A stretch of DNA of 53,420 nt, from the NCBI RefSeq assembly GCF_002159845.1, contig NZ_NFJK01000022.1, forward strand, positions 1-53,420, read 5' to 3'. Under the pieces are notes generated by a model. The model was given only the letters and a program-made list of their open reading frames with translations. It was not told where the DNA came from and made no database searches. Below are positions 25,211 to 34,140 of this stretch, in pieces. The position numbers and the translations under genes were made by a program. This stretch comes from Anaeromassilibacillus sp. An250 (GTDB taxonomy: Bacteria; Bacillota; Clostridia; Oscillospirales; Acutalibacteraceae). The stretch's first letter is position 1. Each line of letters opens with the position of its first letter.

Positions 25211-26433
25211 CGCTACTGCCGCGCGGCGTCCATCTGGAGCCGCACCGAGAAGAACCGCTCAAACAGGGGATTCAGGAGCTCCCAAAGCCAGCGGAGCTGT
25301 GGATCCCTTTGGTGGGATGTACGGTGCTTTCCGAACGCCTGGTAGAGCCCGGGGATTGGGTGGACAAAGGCGCCCCGCTCTCCTCCCCGCAGCGTTCCGT
25401 GCCAGCCCATGCCCCGGCTGCAGGGCGGATCAAGGAGATCCGTGAGCTCCCGCTTCCCCTGCAGGGGACGGTCCCCTGCGCCCTTTTGGTGCCGGACTGG
25501 GCGTATGAAGGGCCGGAACAAAAGCCGCCCGCCCAGGGGCAGCAGGAAGAAGTAATTTCGGCCGCGGCATCCGCCGGGATTATCGATGAATTTGATGGCC
25601 TTCCGCTGTACAAAAAGCTGAAGCGGTTCCGCAGGCGCGGTGTAAACCTGTTGCTTGCCAATGCGATTGACGACGACCCCTATGTCGCATCCGCGGTGGC
25701 CGTCCTGCGGGAACAGCCGCAGAAGGTGGCCGACGGGTTGGCTGCCGCGGCAAGGGCCTGCGGCGCGGCGGAGTGCCGGGTCACCGCCAGCTCCCGCAAG
25801 GAGATGAAGCGGGTTCACGAGGCCTGCCCTGCGGTAGAACCAATGCCGGCAGGGGAGCGCTATCCGGCGCGCGCACTGCTCAAGCGGGGCTTATATGCCA
25901 AGGGAAACACAACGGGATTCATCGGCGTACAGGCCTGCGCCGCCTTGGCGTCGTTTTTGGAGAATGGGACGCCGCAGACCGAAACCGTGGTCACGGTGGC
26001 GGGGGACGCGGTCCCGCACCCATATAACCTGCGTGTGCCGGTCGGGACCCCGCTGCGGGAGCTTCTCGCCTTTTGCGGTGTGGAGGGGACGCCTGGCGCC
26101 TGTTTTGTCGGTTCCTCCATCACGGGAAAGCGGGCGCCCGACCTGGACGCCCCTGTGACGCTGGACACGCGCTGCCTGATCGCCTTGCAGCGCCAGCCCC
26201 GCTGGAGAACCTATCCCTGCATCGGCTGTGGAAGCTGCGTGCGCGCCTGCCCCCGGGGGATCCGCCCTTGGGAGGTATGCGACCAGCTTTCCCGGGAAAA
26301 CCCCGATCCCCTGCGCATGGTAAACGTCCAGCACTGCATCGCCTGCGCTGCGTGCAGCCTGGCGTGTCCCTCCGGCATCGACTTGGTCGCGCAGATGCTC
26401 CGCGCGGCGGAATTCAAGAAAGGGGGCGAATGA
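25207..26433 (+). CDS. rnfC: RnfC-like subunit, flavin/NADH loop altered
   Basis: A 408-residue protein starting at TTG 25207 (TTGA overlap with rpe, AAAGGGG upstream). It keeps the RnfC layout: an N-terminal barrel-sandwich (GVHLEPH to VHAPAAGRIKEI), a central domain, an SLBB domain (VVTVAGDAVPHPYNLRVPVGT) and two 4Fe-4S motifs, CIGCGSCVRACP and CIACAACSLACP. The central glycine-rich loop that binds FMN/NADH in RnfC (GGAGFPT type) reads DEFDGLPLYKK, and the following NGAECEPY reads NAIDDDPY. It therefore probably does not oxidise NADH. This is the first rnf-like gene of a four-gene set. Confidence 0.85.
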   Translation: MTLLPRGVHLEPHREEPLKQGIQELPKPAELWIPLVGCTVLSERLVEPGDWVDKGAPLSSPQRSVPAHAPAAGRIKEIRELPLPLQGTVPCALLVPDWAYEGPEQKPPAQGQQEEVISAAASAGIIDEFDGLPLYKKLKRFRRRGVNLLLANAIDDDPYVASAVAVLREQPQKVADGLAAAARACGAAECRVTASSRKEMKRVHEACPAVEPMPAGERYPARALLKRGLYAKGNTTGFIGVQACAALASFLENGTPQTETVVTVAGDAVPHPYNLRVPVGTPLRELLAFCGVEGTPGACFVGSSITGKRAPDLDAPVTLDTRCLIALQRQPRWRTYPCIGCGSCVRACPRGIRPWEVCDQLSRENPDPLRMVNVQHCIACAACSLACPSGIDLVAQMLRAAEFKKGGE

Positions 26434-26434
26434 G

Positions 26435-27406
26435 ATGCCTTCGTTGCAGGAAACGCCCTGTTTAAGAAAAGAACGCAGCGTCCCGTCCCTGATGTGGAAC
26501 GTGACGCTCGCCCTGTGTACGCTGTTGGTGCTCCCAACGGTCTATTATGGATGGCGGCCGCTGGCGATGGCCTTTGTGACGGTGGCCCTCTGCTGCCTGG
26601 CGGAGGTCGCGGTCTGCCTGGTCCGCCGCCGCACCATCCATTCGGACCCGTCCCTATTGGTTACCGGCTTGGTCATTGCCCTGTTGATGCCGGTGAACGC
26701 GCCCTTTTGGATGCCTGCGGTGGCGGCATTGTTTGCGGTTTTGGTCGTGCGCGCGCCGTTCGGGGGGACGGGCTGCACGCCGTTTAACCCGGCTGCGGCG
26801 GGGGTGGCGTTTGTCACCATCTGTTGGCCGGAGCGCATGTTTTCCTATGTGAATTCCACCATTGGATGGGTGCTGCCGGTGTTCGGGGATTGTACCTATA
26901 TGGAAGTGCGCTCGCCGGCTGGGGTCCTGAAGGAGGGCCTCAAGCCCGACATCGTGCCGTTGGAGATGCTTTGGGGCCGCTTTGTGGGGCCCATGGGGAC
27001 GACCGCCATGCTGGTGATCGGCGCATGCGGCCTGTTCCTGGTTTTCCGGCGGATTGCCAATTGGGAAGCGCCGGTATTCTTTTTGCTTGCGGCAGCGCTG
27101 TGGGCGGCGCTGTGCCCGCGCATCGCTTGCAGCCCGCTGACGTCCGTCAAATACGAGCTGATGTCCGGTTCCCTGTTTTTCTGCGCAATTTTTATGGTGA
27201 CGGACCCGGTGACCGCCCCCCGCACCGCGGTGGCGCGGAGCATTTACGGCGCCTTTTGCGGCGCCTTGGTGATGGCGTTCCGCCATTTTGGTGCATATGA
27301 ACAGGGGGCGTGCTTTGCAATATTGGCGTCCAATGCGATTGCCCCGCTCTTGGACCGGGCGGCCGGCGCGGTGCGCGTATGGGGAGGGAAGATCGTTGAA
27401 AGCTAA
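26435..27406 (+). CDS. rnfD: RnfD-like membrane subunit without the flavinylation threonine
   Basis: A 323-residue protein with about nine membrane helices and RnfD family motifs (FGGTGCTPFNPAAAGVAF, FFCAIFMVTDPVTAP, EQGACFAILASNAIAPLLDR). In RnfD/NqrB a threonine in S/T-G-A-T carries covalent FMN; the aligned segment here reads VRSPAGVLKEG, with Gly in place of that Thr. ATG 26435 begins one base after the rnfC stop and has AAGGGGG upstream. The 3' end overlaps the next gene by 11 bp. The fold is clearly RnfD; loss of the FMN site is unusual. Confidence 0.85.
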   Translation: MPSLQETPCLRKERSVPSLMWNVTLALCTLLVLPTVYYGWRPLAMAFVTVALCCLAEVAVCLVRRRTIHSDPSLLVTGLVIALLMPVNAPFWMPAVAALFAVLVVRAPFGGTGCTPFNPAAAGVAFVTICWPERMFSYVNSTIGWVLPVFGDCTYMEVRSPAGVLKEGLKPDIVPLEMLWGRFVGPMGTTAMLVIGACGLFLVFRRIANWEAPVFFLLAAALWAALCPRIACSPLTSVKYELMSGSLFFCAIFMVTDPVTAPRTAVARSIYGAFCGALVMAFRHFGAYEQGACFAILASNAIAPLLDRAAGAVRVWGGKIVES

Positions 27407-28064
27407 AACCGAACAAACGCGTCCATCCGGACGTTCCACCCTGCGGGAAACCCGGACGGTCTTTACAAACGGCCTGTTCTTTAAAAATCCTGTATTGATC
27501 GGCGCGCTGGGCCTGTATCCGGTGGTGGCGGCGGGTTATAACCTGCGCATGGCCGTCGAACTCTCGATCCTGCTGTTTTTAATTACCCTTCCGACCGGCC
27601 TGGTCTGCTGCTTCCTCGGTGGCTTGATCCCCAATTGGCTGCGACCTGGCGCTGTGCTTGCCGTGAACGCCGTGTTCTACTTGCCGGCAGCCTGGTGCTT
27701 GAACCAGTTGTTCCCGGGGTCCCTGCATTCGTTGGGGATATACGCGGGGTTGACCATCTGCAATTCGATGCTGCTGTCCCGCTGCAACGACTATGCGCCG
27801 TATCATCTGGCGCGCGCTGTACTGGCGGATGTCTTTGGCTGCATGATCGGATATTCCCTGGTTTTATGCGGGTTTGCCTGTTTGCGGGAATTCCTTCAGC
27901 GTGGCAGTGTCTGGAACAGCAATACCGGGACTTACATTGCGGCAGATAAGGGCACAGCCTTGCCGTTCTTTGGGTTTATCTTGCTGGGGTTTGCAGCCGC
28001 CTTTACAAAGTGGGCGGACAACCGGCGGGATAAAAAGGCGGAAAGGCGGGTGCCGCGCGGATGA
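27396..28064 (+). CDS. rnfE: RnfE-like membrane subunit lacking one cluster cysteine
   Basis: A 222-residue protein starting at TTG 27396 (GGGGAGGGAA upstream). FTNGLFFKNPVLIGALGLYP matches the start of RnfE/NqrD, where the motif is normally GLCP or GICS. The first Fe-S cysteine is therefore Tyr. The second (TxC in the later half-repeat; ITNC in NqrD) is kept as LTICNSML. Six helices and the FLREFLQRG loop near the end fit the family. An extra hydrophilic N-terminus of about 18 residues is present. Overlaps rnfD by 11 bp and rnfA by 4 bp. Confidence 0.82.
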   Translation: MKAKTEQTRPSGRSTLRETRTVFTNGLFFKNPVLIGALGLYPVVAAGYNLRMAVELSILLFLITLPTGLVCCFLGGLIPNWLRPGAVLAVNAVFYLPAAWCLNQLFPGSLHSLGIYAGLTICNSMLLSRCNDYAPYHLARAVLADVFGCMIGYSLVLCGFACLREFLQRGSVWNSNTGTYIAADKGTALPFFGFILLGFAAAFTKWADNRRDKKAERRVPRG

Positions 28065-28654
28065 ATATGTTTATGGAGCTCTGCTTGGCCGCGCTGTTGG
28101 CGGTTGCGGCGGAGAATGTGATCTTTACTGGGGGGATTGGCTTCAGCCGTGTGCTGCGCGCTGCGCGCAAGCCAAAAACCATTGCGCTTTATAGCTGTTT
28201 TGTTGGGCTTTTTTCCCTGGCCTCAGCGTTGACGGCCTGCTATTTGGGGCCGGTGCTGTTATCAAACAGCACCCTGCTGTTTATGCGCCCGGCGGTTTAT
28301 GCGTTCTGTGCGGCGCTGGCCTATCTCCTGGTGGCTTTTGTCTTAAAGACTTTTTTACCGAAAATTTACGGCAAGGTTGGGGCGATCCTTTCGCCTGCTG
28401 CGATCAACTGCATCGTGCTGTCGATGCCGTATATGCAGCGCAGTTTTGCTATGCGCCCACATGAGGCGGCAGGATTCGCGATTGGGACAGGCGTAGCGTT
28501 CTTTTTGGCTGCACTCGTGCTTTCTGAGGCGTTGGCACGTTACCGCAACGAATATATGCCGAAAGCGTTCCGCGGCTTGCCCTCCGTTTTGATTTATGTG
28601 GGGATTCTCTCCATGGTCTTTGTGGGCGTGACGGGAGGACGGCTGTTCGGCTGA
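28061..28654 (+). CDS. rnfA: RnfA-like membrane subunit lacking one cluster cysteine
   Basis: A 197-residue membrane protein of the RnfA/NqrE type, starting at ATG 28061 (ATGA overlap; ATG 28067 or 28073 possible). The motif ENxxxxxxLGxC of the family is kept as ENVIFTGGIGFS, so the first Fe-S cysteine is Ser. The second, NCxxxG-like, is present in PAAINCIVLSMP. The end FRGLPSVLIYVGILSMVFVG matches RnfA. No rnfB or rnfG follows; the next 580 bp are AT-rich and the next gene is a surface protein. Confidence 0.82.
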   Translation: MNMFMELCLAALLAVAAENVIFTGGIGFSRVLRAARKPKTIALYSCFVGLFSLASALTACYLGPVLLSNSTLLFMRPAVYAFCAALAYLLVAFVLKTFLPKIYGKVGAILSPAAINCIVLSMPYMQRSFAMRPHEAAGFAIGTGVAFFLAALVLSEALARYRNEYMPKAFRGLPSVLIYVGILSMVFVGVTGGRLFG

Positions 28655-29237
28655 GAGGGCGCACGGCGAGGGCCGCCATAGCTTAAGAAGCAATCTTAAA
28701 AAGACGGCGTTTTGCTGGATGCTGCGACCCAGGAGGCAATTACGTCTACATCGCCCGTGCGATTTACTGTAAAAGTGGAAAAGGTTGACAAGTATCGAAT
28801 GATTTCTATTGGTTCGATTGATTCGGTGTGCCGTGGATTTTTCTACGGCACATCTTTTATTTTGGAAAGCTGACTACAATTTTCTGAGTATGATAAATTA
28901 GATTTTCATGAAATGCAGCGTGTAAACATGACCTGGAATATAAATTTTGCCTGTTCCTAAATTTTTTAGGAATACAAACGTGTAATTAACAGCTTATAAT
29001 ATATTAAATAGAAAAATGAATCATAAATCGGGGCGAATAATGCATGATTCACCAAAATATAATAATATTTATGGATAAATTATATAGGATATAAATAACC
29101 AAATTTTAAATATAGAAATAAAGCAGAACCATAAAATGGTATAATAATACAACAAATAAGGAATGCCTATATTCCTTATTTTGTACGGCCGCAAAGGGCG
29201 GCTATTGAGGATGTAAAAATAGAATGGAGGAAAAGAC
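28655..29237. other. AT-rich intergenic region
   Basis: TGTGCCGT (28827-28834) and ACGGCACA (28845-28852) with a T-rich tail form a probable terminator of the rnf-like operon. A 53-codon frame (TTG 28712 to TGA 28873) spans it without a ribosome site. Beyond 28880 the sequence is very AT-rich; TATAAT at 29140-29145 is the best -10 for the next gene. No other gene is seen. Confidence 0.5.
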
Positions 29238-31940
29238 ATGAAGGCAAAAAAGAGCAGAGTCATTTTGTCTGGCGTGTCCCTGCTGTTGGTGCTGTGCCTG
29301 TTGGTGGGCGGCACGATGGCGTGGTTCACAGACACGGAGAAGGTCGATACGAACTTCACGGCGGGCATCCTGGATGTCAGCGTGAAACCGGGCGAAGAGG
29401 GGAAGACGGCCCTCGATTTTAAGAACCTGCGCCCGATGCTGTACGAGAACTTCTACAAGGAACTGGACAAAAACGAATGGAACAACGACGTAACACAGGG
29501 CGGCACGACCGGACTGAAGGACAGCCACTATGAACCGGTCCCGGCGTACTTCAAGCCGGTGGAGATCACGAACGAAGGCACACTGCCAACAAAGGTGAAG
29601 CTTTCCCTGGAAGCGGGCAATGGCTGTGCGGATGGCGAGCCGATCCTGACGAAGGACAACATCACCATCACCCAGGACGGCAGCAAGCAGGACTGCGCGA
29701 ACCGCCTGGCGCCGGTGCTGAAGGTATTCGTCTACAAGCTCGTTGGCGAGGACTGGACGCTGGTGAAAGGCGTCAACCTGAACACGGCGTATGACGAGGC
29801 TAAGGCGAACCCGGACGGCGTGGCGTCTGAGAACACGGCGGAGGAAGCCAACAGTACATACATGACGGCGATGATCCCGGCGAACGGCACAGCGCAATAT
29901 GTGATCGCGGGCTATCTGCCGGAGACGGTCGGCAACGCATACCAGGGCCAGCATTACCATGGCAATCTGGTGCTGAATGCGTACCAGATGGACGACACTG
30001 CGGCCGGAAATCCGGACGAGGGCGGTTCCAGCTCGGAGGACCCGGACGATCCGGACCGCTTTGAGGACAACGTGACCATCGAATGGCGCAAAAACACAGC
30101 GGACGGCGCGCTGGTGGATAGCAAGAAGGCGACGTTTGAAAGCAGCACAACGGTTTCGGCAACCATGTATCCTGCGCCGGAAGGCTATGTGTACAGCCCG
30201 GATGCGGCGGGCCAGTCCACCGCGGTGACGGTTGACAACGAGACGGGCGCCGCAACCCCGGCGACGGTTGTCTTTACCGTGGTGCGCGAGGACGTGGAAG
30301 ATGCGGTCATCACCGTGCGGTATAACAACACGCTCGATACGGACGACACAGCGGACGACGTCATGCTCACGACAACGCAGACAGTCTCCCTGGCAGCTCC
30401 CGGCGAGTACTACATCGCTGCGGAAAATGCTCCCGACCAGTCTGGGAGAAGCAGAGCGGCAGGAAAAACCAGGATTGACGTCCCGGCAATCCCGGAGGCA
30501 GGCTATGTGTTCGATCCGGACACCCAGTCAATTGATGTGACGGTTGACGCAGAGGGCAACGCAATGCCCACAGAGGTCACCTTCAATGTGCGCAAGTCGA
30601 ACGCATATGTCATCATCCAGTATTATGACCAGGCGCTGGTTGGCAGCTACCGCGATACGGTGGCCGCAACGGATGGGCAGCAGTACACCTATGCGACGAC
30701 CACGCCGGTGGTGGCAAACAATCTCCCCTCTGGATACGAGTTTGCTGCGCCGGATGCAACCACGACCATCACCTATCCGGACGATTTCGATATGGAAAAC
30801 TCCACAGGCGATATGAGCGATACCCGCGTGGAATATGTTATGTTCCAGGTGAAAAGGACGTCTGAGCCGACCAATCCGGATTTTGCCGGTGGCGATGGAT
30901 CGCAGGAGCATCCGTTCCTGATTACCAATGATGACCAACTTAATGCTGTAAGAAAGTATATGGATAAGCCGTATTACTTTGAGGTCGGAAACAACTTTTC
31001 CATCAGCACAACAAAGTATGAAGACTGGAATCCTTTGGGCCGTGACGGTTCTACGGTGACAGAGTTTATCGGGAACTTTAATGGCGCTGGCTATACCATT
31101 AGCGATTTCCATGCAAACAATGAATTCGTGTATCCGGCGGGAAGCGGAGTAGGCTTGTTTGCCAGCATTGGTACAACCGGTGTCGTCGAAAACCTGAACT
31201 TTGAAACCCCCTATTCGTTTGGCAATGATACCGTGGGCGTAGTTGCCGGACTCAACAAGGGCCTTATCCAAAATTGCCATCTTGTAGATGGAGGAAAGGT
31301 AGAAGGCGTAGGCGAATCCACCGCACAGACAATTGGCAACCGTGTAGGCGGCATTACGGGTGAGAACCAAGGAACGGTTCGCAATTGCTCTTCCTCCGTT
31401 GAAGCAGTAGGGTATATTAATATCGGCGGCTTGGTTGGCATTAACTTTGGTACGATTGAAGGATGCTATTCAACCGGCGGTGTAAATACAGATTATACCT
31501 CGCTTGCTCCTAGTAATGAATTGAATGTCCCAGTGCAGTATGTTGGCGGACTGGTTGGCAGCAACCAGCGTGGCGCAACGATTGTGAACTGCTATAATAA
31601 TACGAGCGAAGACGTTGCAGGCTATAACGGTGTTGGTGGCTTTATTGGCTATAATGCAGGAACCGTGCAGAACTGTTATTCCAGATCGACTGGTAGCGTC
31701 TGGTCCAACAGATATATGATTGCCCACCGCTGCATTGGCGCCATTGACGCAGCAGCAGGAGCGAATCCGATTGCGACAAACGTCTATTACGAGTCGAATT
31801 ATACAACCGCAAATGTAAACAAGGGCGTTAACAAAACGGCGGCTCAGCTTCAGAGCGGGACCTTGACAGGAATCCAGGACAATAGCGCGTGGGTTTGTGA
31901 GAGCGGTTCTTATCCGAAGCTGGCATGGGAAGTTGCATAA
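29238..31940 (+). CDS. TasA/camelysin-like secreted protein with MucBP-like and GLUG repeats
   Basis: A 900-residue exported protein, ATG 29238 behind ATGGAGGAAAAG. A signal peptide (LSGVSLLLVLCLLVGGTMAWFTDTEKVDTNF) has the SipW-type ending of TasA/CalY proteins, with the camelysin domain to about residue 250 including NEGTLPTKVKL and LPETVGNAYQGQH. An acidic Ser/Glu/Asp linker follows, then three roughly 90-residue repeats resembling MucBP domains (each with a GYVY/GYVFDP/GYEFAAP strand), and a C-terminal region with GLUG motifs (VGGITGENQGTVRNC, IGGLVGINFGTIEGC, VGGLVGSN, VGGFIGYNAG). No sortase motif or C-terminal helix. Likely a matrix fibre or adhesin. No sipW is in the window. Confidence 0.8.
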   Translation: MKAKKSRVILSGVSLLLVLCLLVGGTMAWFTDTEKVDTNFTAGILDVSVKPGEEGKTALDFKNLRPMLYENFYKELDKNEWNNDVTQGGTTGLKDSHYEPVPAYFKPVEITNEGTLPTKVKLSLEAGNGCADGEPILTKDNITITQDGSKQDCANRLAPVLKVFVYKLVGEDWTLVKGVNLNTAYDEAKANPDGVASENTAEEANSTYMTAMIPANGTAQYVIAGYLPETVGNAYQGQHYHGNLVLNAYQMDDTAAGNPDEGGSSSEDPDDPDRFEDNVTIEWRKNTADGALVDSKKATFESSTTVSATMYPAPEGYVYSPDAAGQSTAVTVDNETGAATPATVVFTVVREDVEDAVITVRYNNTLDTDDTADDVMLTTTQTVSLAAPGEYYIAAENAPDQSGRSRAAGKTRIDVPAIPEAGYVFDPDTQSIDVTVDAEGNAMPTEVTFNVRKSNAYVIIQYYDQALVGSYRDTVAATDGQQYTYATTTPVVANNLPSGYEFAAPDATTTITYPDDFDMENSTGDMSDTRVEYVMFQVKRTSEPTNPDFAGGDGSQEHPFLITNDDQLNAVRKYMDKPYYFEVGNNFSISTTKYEDWNPLGRDGSTVTEFIGNFNGAGYTISDFHANNEFVYPAGSGVGLFASIGTTGVVENLNFETPYSFGNDTVGVVAGLNKGLIQNCHLVDGGKVEGVGESTAQTIGNRVGGITGENQGTVRNCSSSVEAVGYINIGGLVGINFGTIEGCYSTGGVNTDYTSLAPSNELNVPVQYVGGLVGSNQRGATIVNCYNNTSEDVAGYNGVGGFIGYNAGTVQNCYSRSTGSVWSNRYMIAHRCIGAIDAAAGANPIATNVYYESNYTTANVNKGVNKTAAQLQSGTLTGIQDNSAWVCESGSYPKLAWEVA

Positions 31941-31974
31941 TCTTTCTGTGAGCGAAAGTTAAAGAAGTAGGACG

Positions 31975-32008
31975 AAAAGCCCCGGCGGGAATTCCCGCCG
32001 GAGCTTTT
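31975..32008 (+). terminator. Terminator of the TasA-like gene
   Basis: AAAAGC-c-CCGGCGGG pairs with CCCGCCGG-a-GCTTTT around an AATT turn; the T run completes it. Confidence 0.9.
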
Positions 32009-32325
32009 GTGTGGTGCTGCGCCACTTGCAGATGAAACGAGCCATACGTTCATGGATTGGAAGCCCTGCGTCACCATTCGCGTGTGTATCCTTGCTGTGG
32101 GTTTGCATCGTAAAGCAGCGCAGGACGTCCTGCGTTTCTAGAATTTTTGAGAAAACGTGTTTCCAAAGCGGAAACCCGCGTTGGAAATTGAACAGATGGG
32201 GTGGTGTTGGGGTTGTGTTGACGGAATCCGGCACTTCCCTTTGCAACGTTACTTCCCAACGGTGTTCCCGCACTTATAAACGGCCTGTAAATCTGCTTTG
32301 TTTTATCAAAATTCCCGAAAATATA

Positions 32326-32388
32326 TTGACATTTTATCGTCAAAGTGTATAATAATATATTGATAAATTGTTAAAGATTTATCAATAT
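32326..32388 (+). promoter_or_regulatory. adh promoter with a Rex-like operator
   Basis: TTGACA (32326-32331), 16-bp spacer, TATAAT (32348-32353). Just downstream, ATATTGATAAAT (32357-32368) and ATTTATCAATAT (32377-32388) form a perfect 12-bp inverted repeat. Overlapping it, TTGTTAA-agat-TTATCAA (32368-32385) differs by one base from the clostridial Rex site TTGTTAA-N4-TTAACAA. Rex is a redox (NADH/NAD+) repressor of alcohol dehydrogenase genes in clostridia. Confidence 0.75.
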
Positions 32389-32421
32389 CGATTTGATTCT
32401 ACATATTTGGAGGTATTTGTC

Positions 32422-33603
32422 ATGTCCAGATTTACCCTTCCCCGCGATATTTATTACGGCGCCAATGCGCTGGAAAACCTCAAGAACCTGAAAGGAAAGA
32501 AGGCTGTCCTCGTTTTGGGCGGCGGCTCCATGAAGCGCTTTGGCTTTGTGGACAAGGCCCTGGCTTATCTGAAGGAAGCCGGCATTGAGACCAAGCTCAT
32601 CGAGAACGTGGAGCCCGATCCCTCCGTGGAGACCGTCATGAACGGCGCCGCCGTAATGCGCGAGTTCGAGCCCGATTGGATCATCTCCATGGGCGGCGGT
32701 TCCCCCATCGACGCAGCCAAGGCGATGTGGGCGTTCTATGAGTATCCCGAGACCACGTTCGAGGATCTCATTACCCCCTTCAATTTCCCGGAGCTGCGCC
32801 AGAAGGCCAAGTTCTGCGCCATCCCCTCCACCTCCGGCACCGCTACGGAAGTGACCGCCTTCTCCGTCATCACCGATTATAAAAAGGGCATCAAGTACCC
32901 GTTGGCAGACTTCAACATCACCCCGGACGTGGCCATCATCGATCCGGCCCTGGCCGAGACCATGCCTCCCAAGCTGGTGGCTCACACCGGTATGGACGCA
33001 CTGACCCACGCGATTGAGGCCTATGTGTCCACCTTGCACACCGTGTTCACCGATCCGCTGGCTCTGAAGGCGATCGATATTGTGAACAGCGATCTCATTA
33101 AGTCCTTCAACGGCGACATGGCTTGCCGTGAAGAGATGCACTATGGCCAGTGCTTGGCGGGTATGGCGTTCTCGAACGCCCTGCTGGGAATTGTCCACTC
33201 CATGGCGCACAAGACCGGCGCTGCGTTCTCCACCGGCCACATCATCCACGGCCTGGCGAATGCGATGTATCTGCCCTATGTCATCGCCTACAACGCCAAG
33301 GCAGACGGCGTTGCGGAGCGCTATGCCGACATCGCCCGCACCATGGGCGTGACCGGCGATACCACGGCTGAGCTGGTCGAAGGCCTCCGCGCCAAGATCC
33401 GCTCCATGAACGACACCATGGGCATCCCCAACACGCTGAAGGACTTCGGCATCATCGAGTCCGAGTTCCAGGAGAAGCTGAACACCATCGCGGAGAACGC
33501 TGTGGGCGACGCCTGCACCGGCTCCAACCCGCGCCCGATCGACCCCGCTACCATGGCGAAGCTCTTCACCTGCATCTATTATGGAACGGAAGTTGATTTC
33601 TAA
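32422..33603 (+). CDS. Iron-containing alcohol dehydrogenase
   Basis: A 393-residue group III (Fe-ADH) dehydrogenase; ATG 32422 behind GGAGGT. The NAD-binding GGGSxxDxAK motif is GGGSPIDAAKAM (near residue 93), and metal ligands are in the region DALTHAIEAYVS and HSMAHKTGAAFSTGH (His residues of the C-terminal helical domain). The expected substrate is a short aldehyde or alcohol, reduced or oxidised with NAD(H). Its promoter carries a Rex-like site, suggesting redox control of fermentation. The gene stands alone between two terminators. Confidence 0.92.
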   Translation: MSRFTLPRDIYYGANALENLKNLKGKKAVLVLGGGSMKRFGFVDKALAYLKEAGIETKLIENVEPDPSVETVMNGAAVMREFEPDWIISMGGGSPIDAAKAMWAFYEYPETTFEDLITPFNFPELRQKAKFCAIPSTSGTATEVTAFSVITDYKKGIKYPLADFNITPDVAIIDPALAETMPPKLVAHTGMDALTHAIEAYVSTLHTVFTDPLALKAIDIVNSDLIKSFNGDMACREEMHYGQCLAGMAFSNALLGIVHSMAHKTGAAFSTGHIIHGLANAMYLPYVIAYNAKADGVAERYADIARTMGVTGDTTAELVEGLRAKIRSMNDTMGIPNTLKDFGIIESEFQEKLNTIAENAVGDACTGSNPRPIDPATMAKLFTCIYYGTEVDF

Positions 33604-33633
33604 GAGGCGTTCCTTATCCTGAATAATCCCCAA

Positions 33634-33669
33634 GGACGTACGGCTTGCAGCCGTACGTCCTTCTTTTTT
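33634..33669 (+). terminator. adh terminator
   Basis: GGACGTACGGC (33634-33644) and GCCGTACGTCC (33650-33660) form a perfect 11-bp stem followed by a T-rich run. Confidence 0.95.
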
Positions 33670-34140
33670 GAAAGTATGGCTTTGCTGCTTCTTTGGCTGT
33701 CCCCCTTTCCGCCCGTATATTTTGCGGTTTTGCCCGCTTCAATACAGGCCGGGCAGATCCCTCTATCAAAGCGGTCCAGCTTCATCCATGTTTTTCTGCT
33801 TGGGTCCCGAATAAAAAGGGCTTTTTAGCCTTCATCTGCCCCAAGGACGGGTTTTCCTCTTTCAGCGGCAGGGGCTTTCCTTGCAGATCGGGCGGCGCCT
33901 GCTCCGCTCGTTTTGCCGGGGCCTCTGCTGCTTTTCCGCCTTTTGCTGCATGCAGCTTTGCGTCCTTTAAACAAGCGCGATTCGTTTTTTCATACATTTT
34001 TTCATGCAGTCCGCAGAACCAGGGAGTTCCCAAACTTTATGGGAAACGAAGGGATTTCCTTGTTATGCATGCCAACGGCCGGTATAATGATGCTGAAACC
34101 ACGGATGGACCCAAAAGGATGGAGGAGGAATGGGAAACTC
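33670..34140. other. Intergenic region, no supported gene
   Basis: Frames on both strands cross this stretch (for example 33782-34033 on the minus strand) but lack ribosome sites and family features. TATAAT at 34083-34088 and GGAGGAGG near 34121 serve the next gene. Confidence 0.45.

Larger units (their letters stand above)
31941..32421. other. Intergenic region before the alcohol dehydrogenase
   Basis: A strong terminator lies at 31975-32008 and the adh promoter/operator at 32326-32388. The middle, 32010-32320, shows no supported gene. Confidence 0.6.

Noticed and set aside
28712..28873. 53-codon frame after rnfA
   Set aside because: No ribosome site, TTG start only, and a terminator-like hairpin lies inside; perhaps a gene fragment, but not supportable.
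33782..34033. 83-codon minus-strand frame
   Set aside because: No ribosome site or family features, and composition like the surrounding non-coding DNA.
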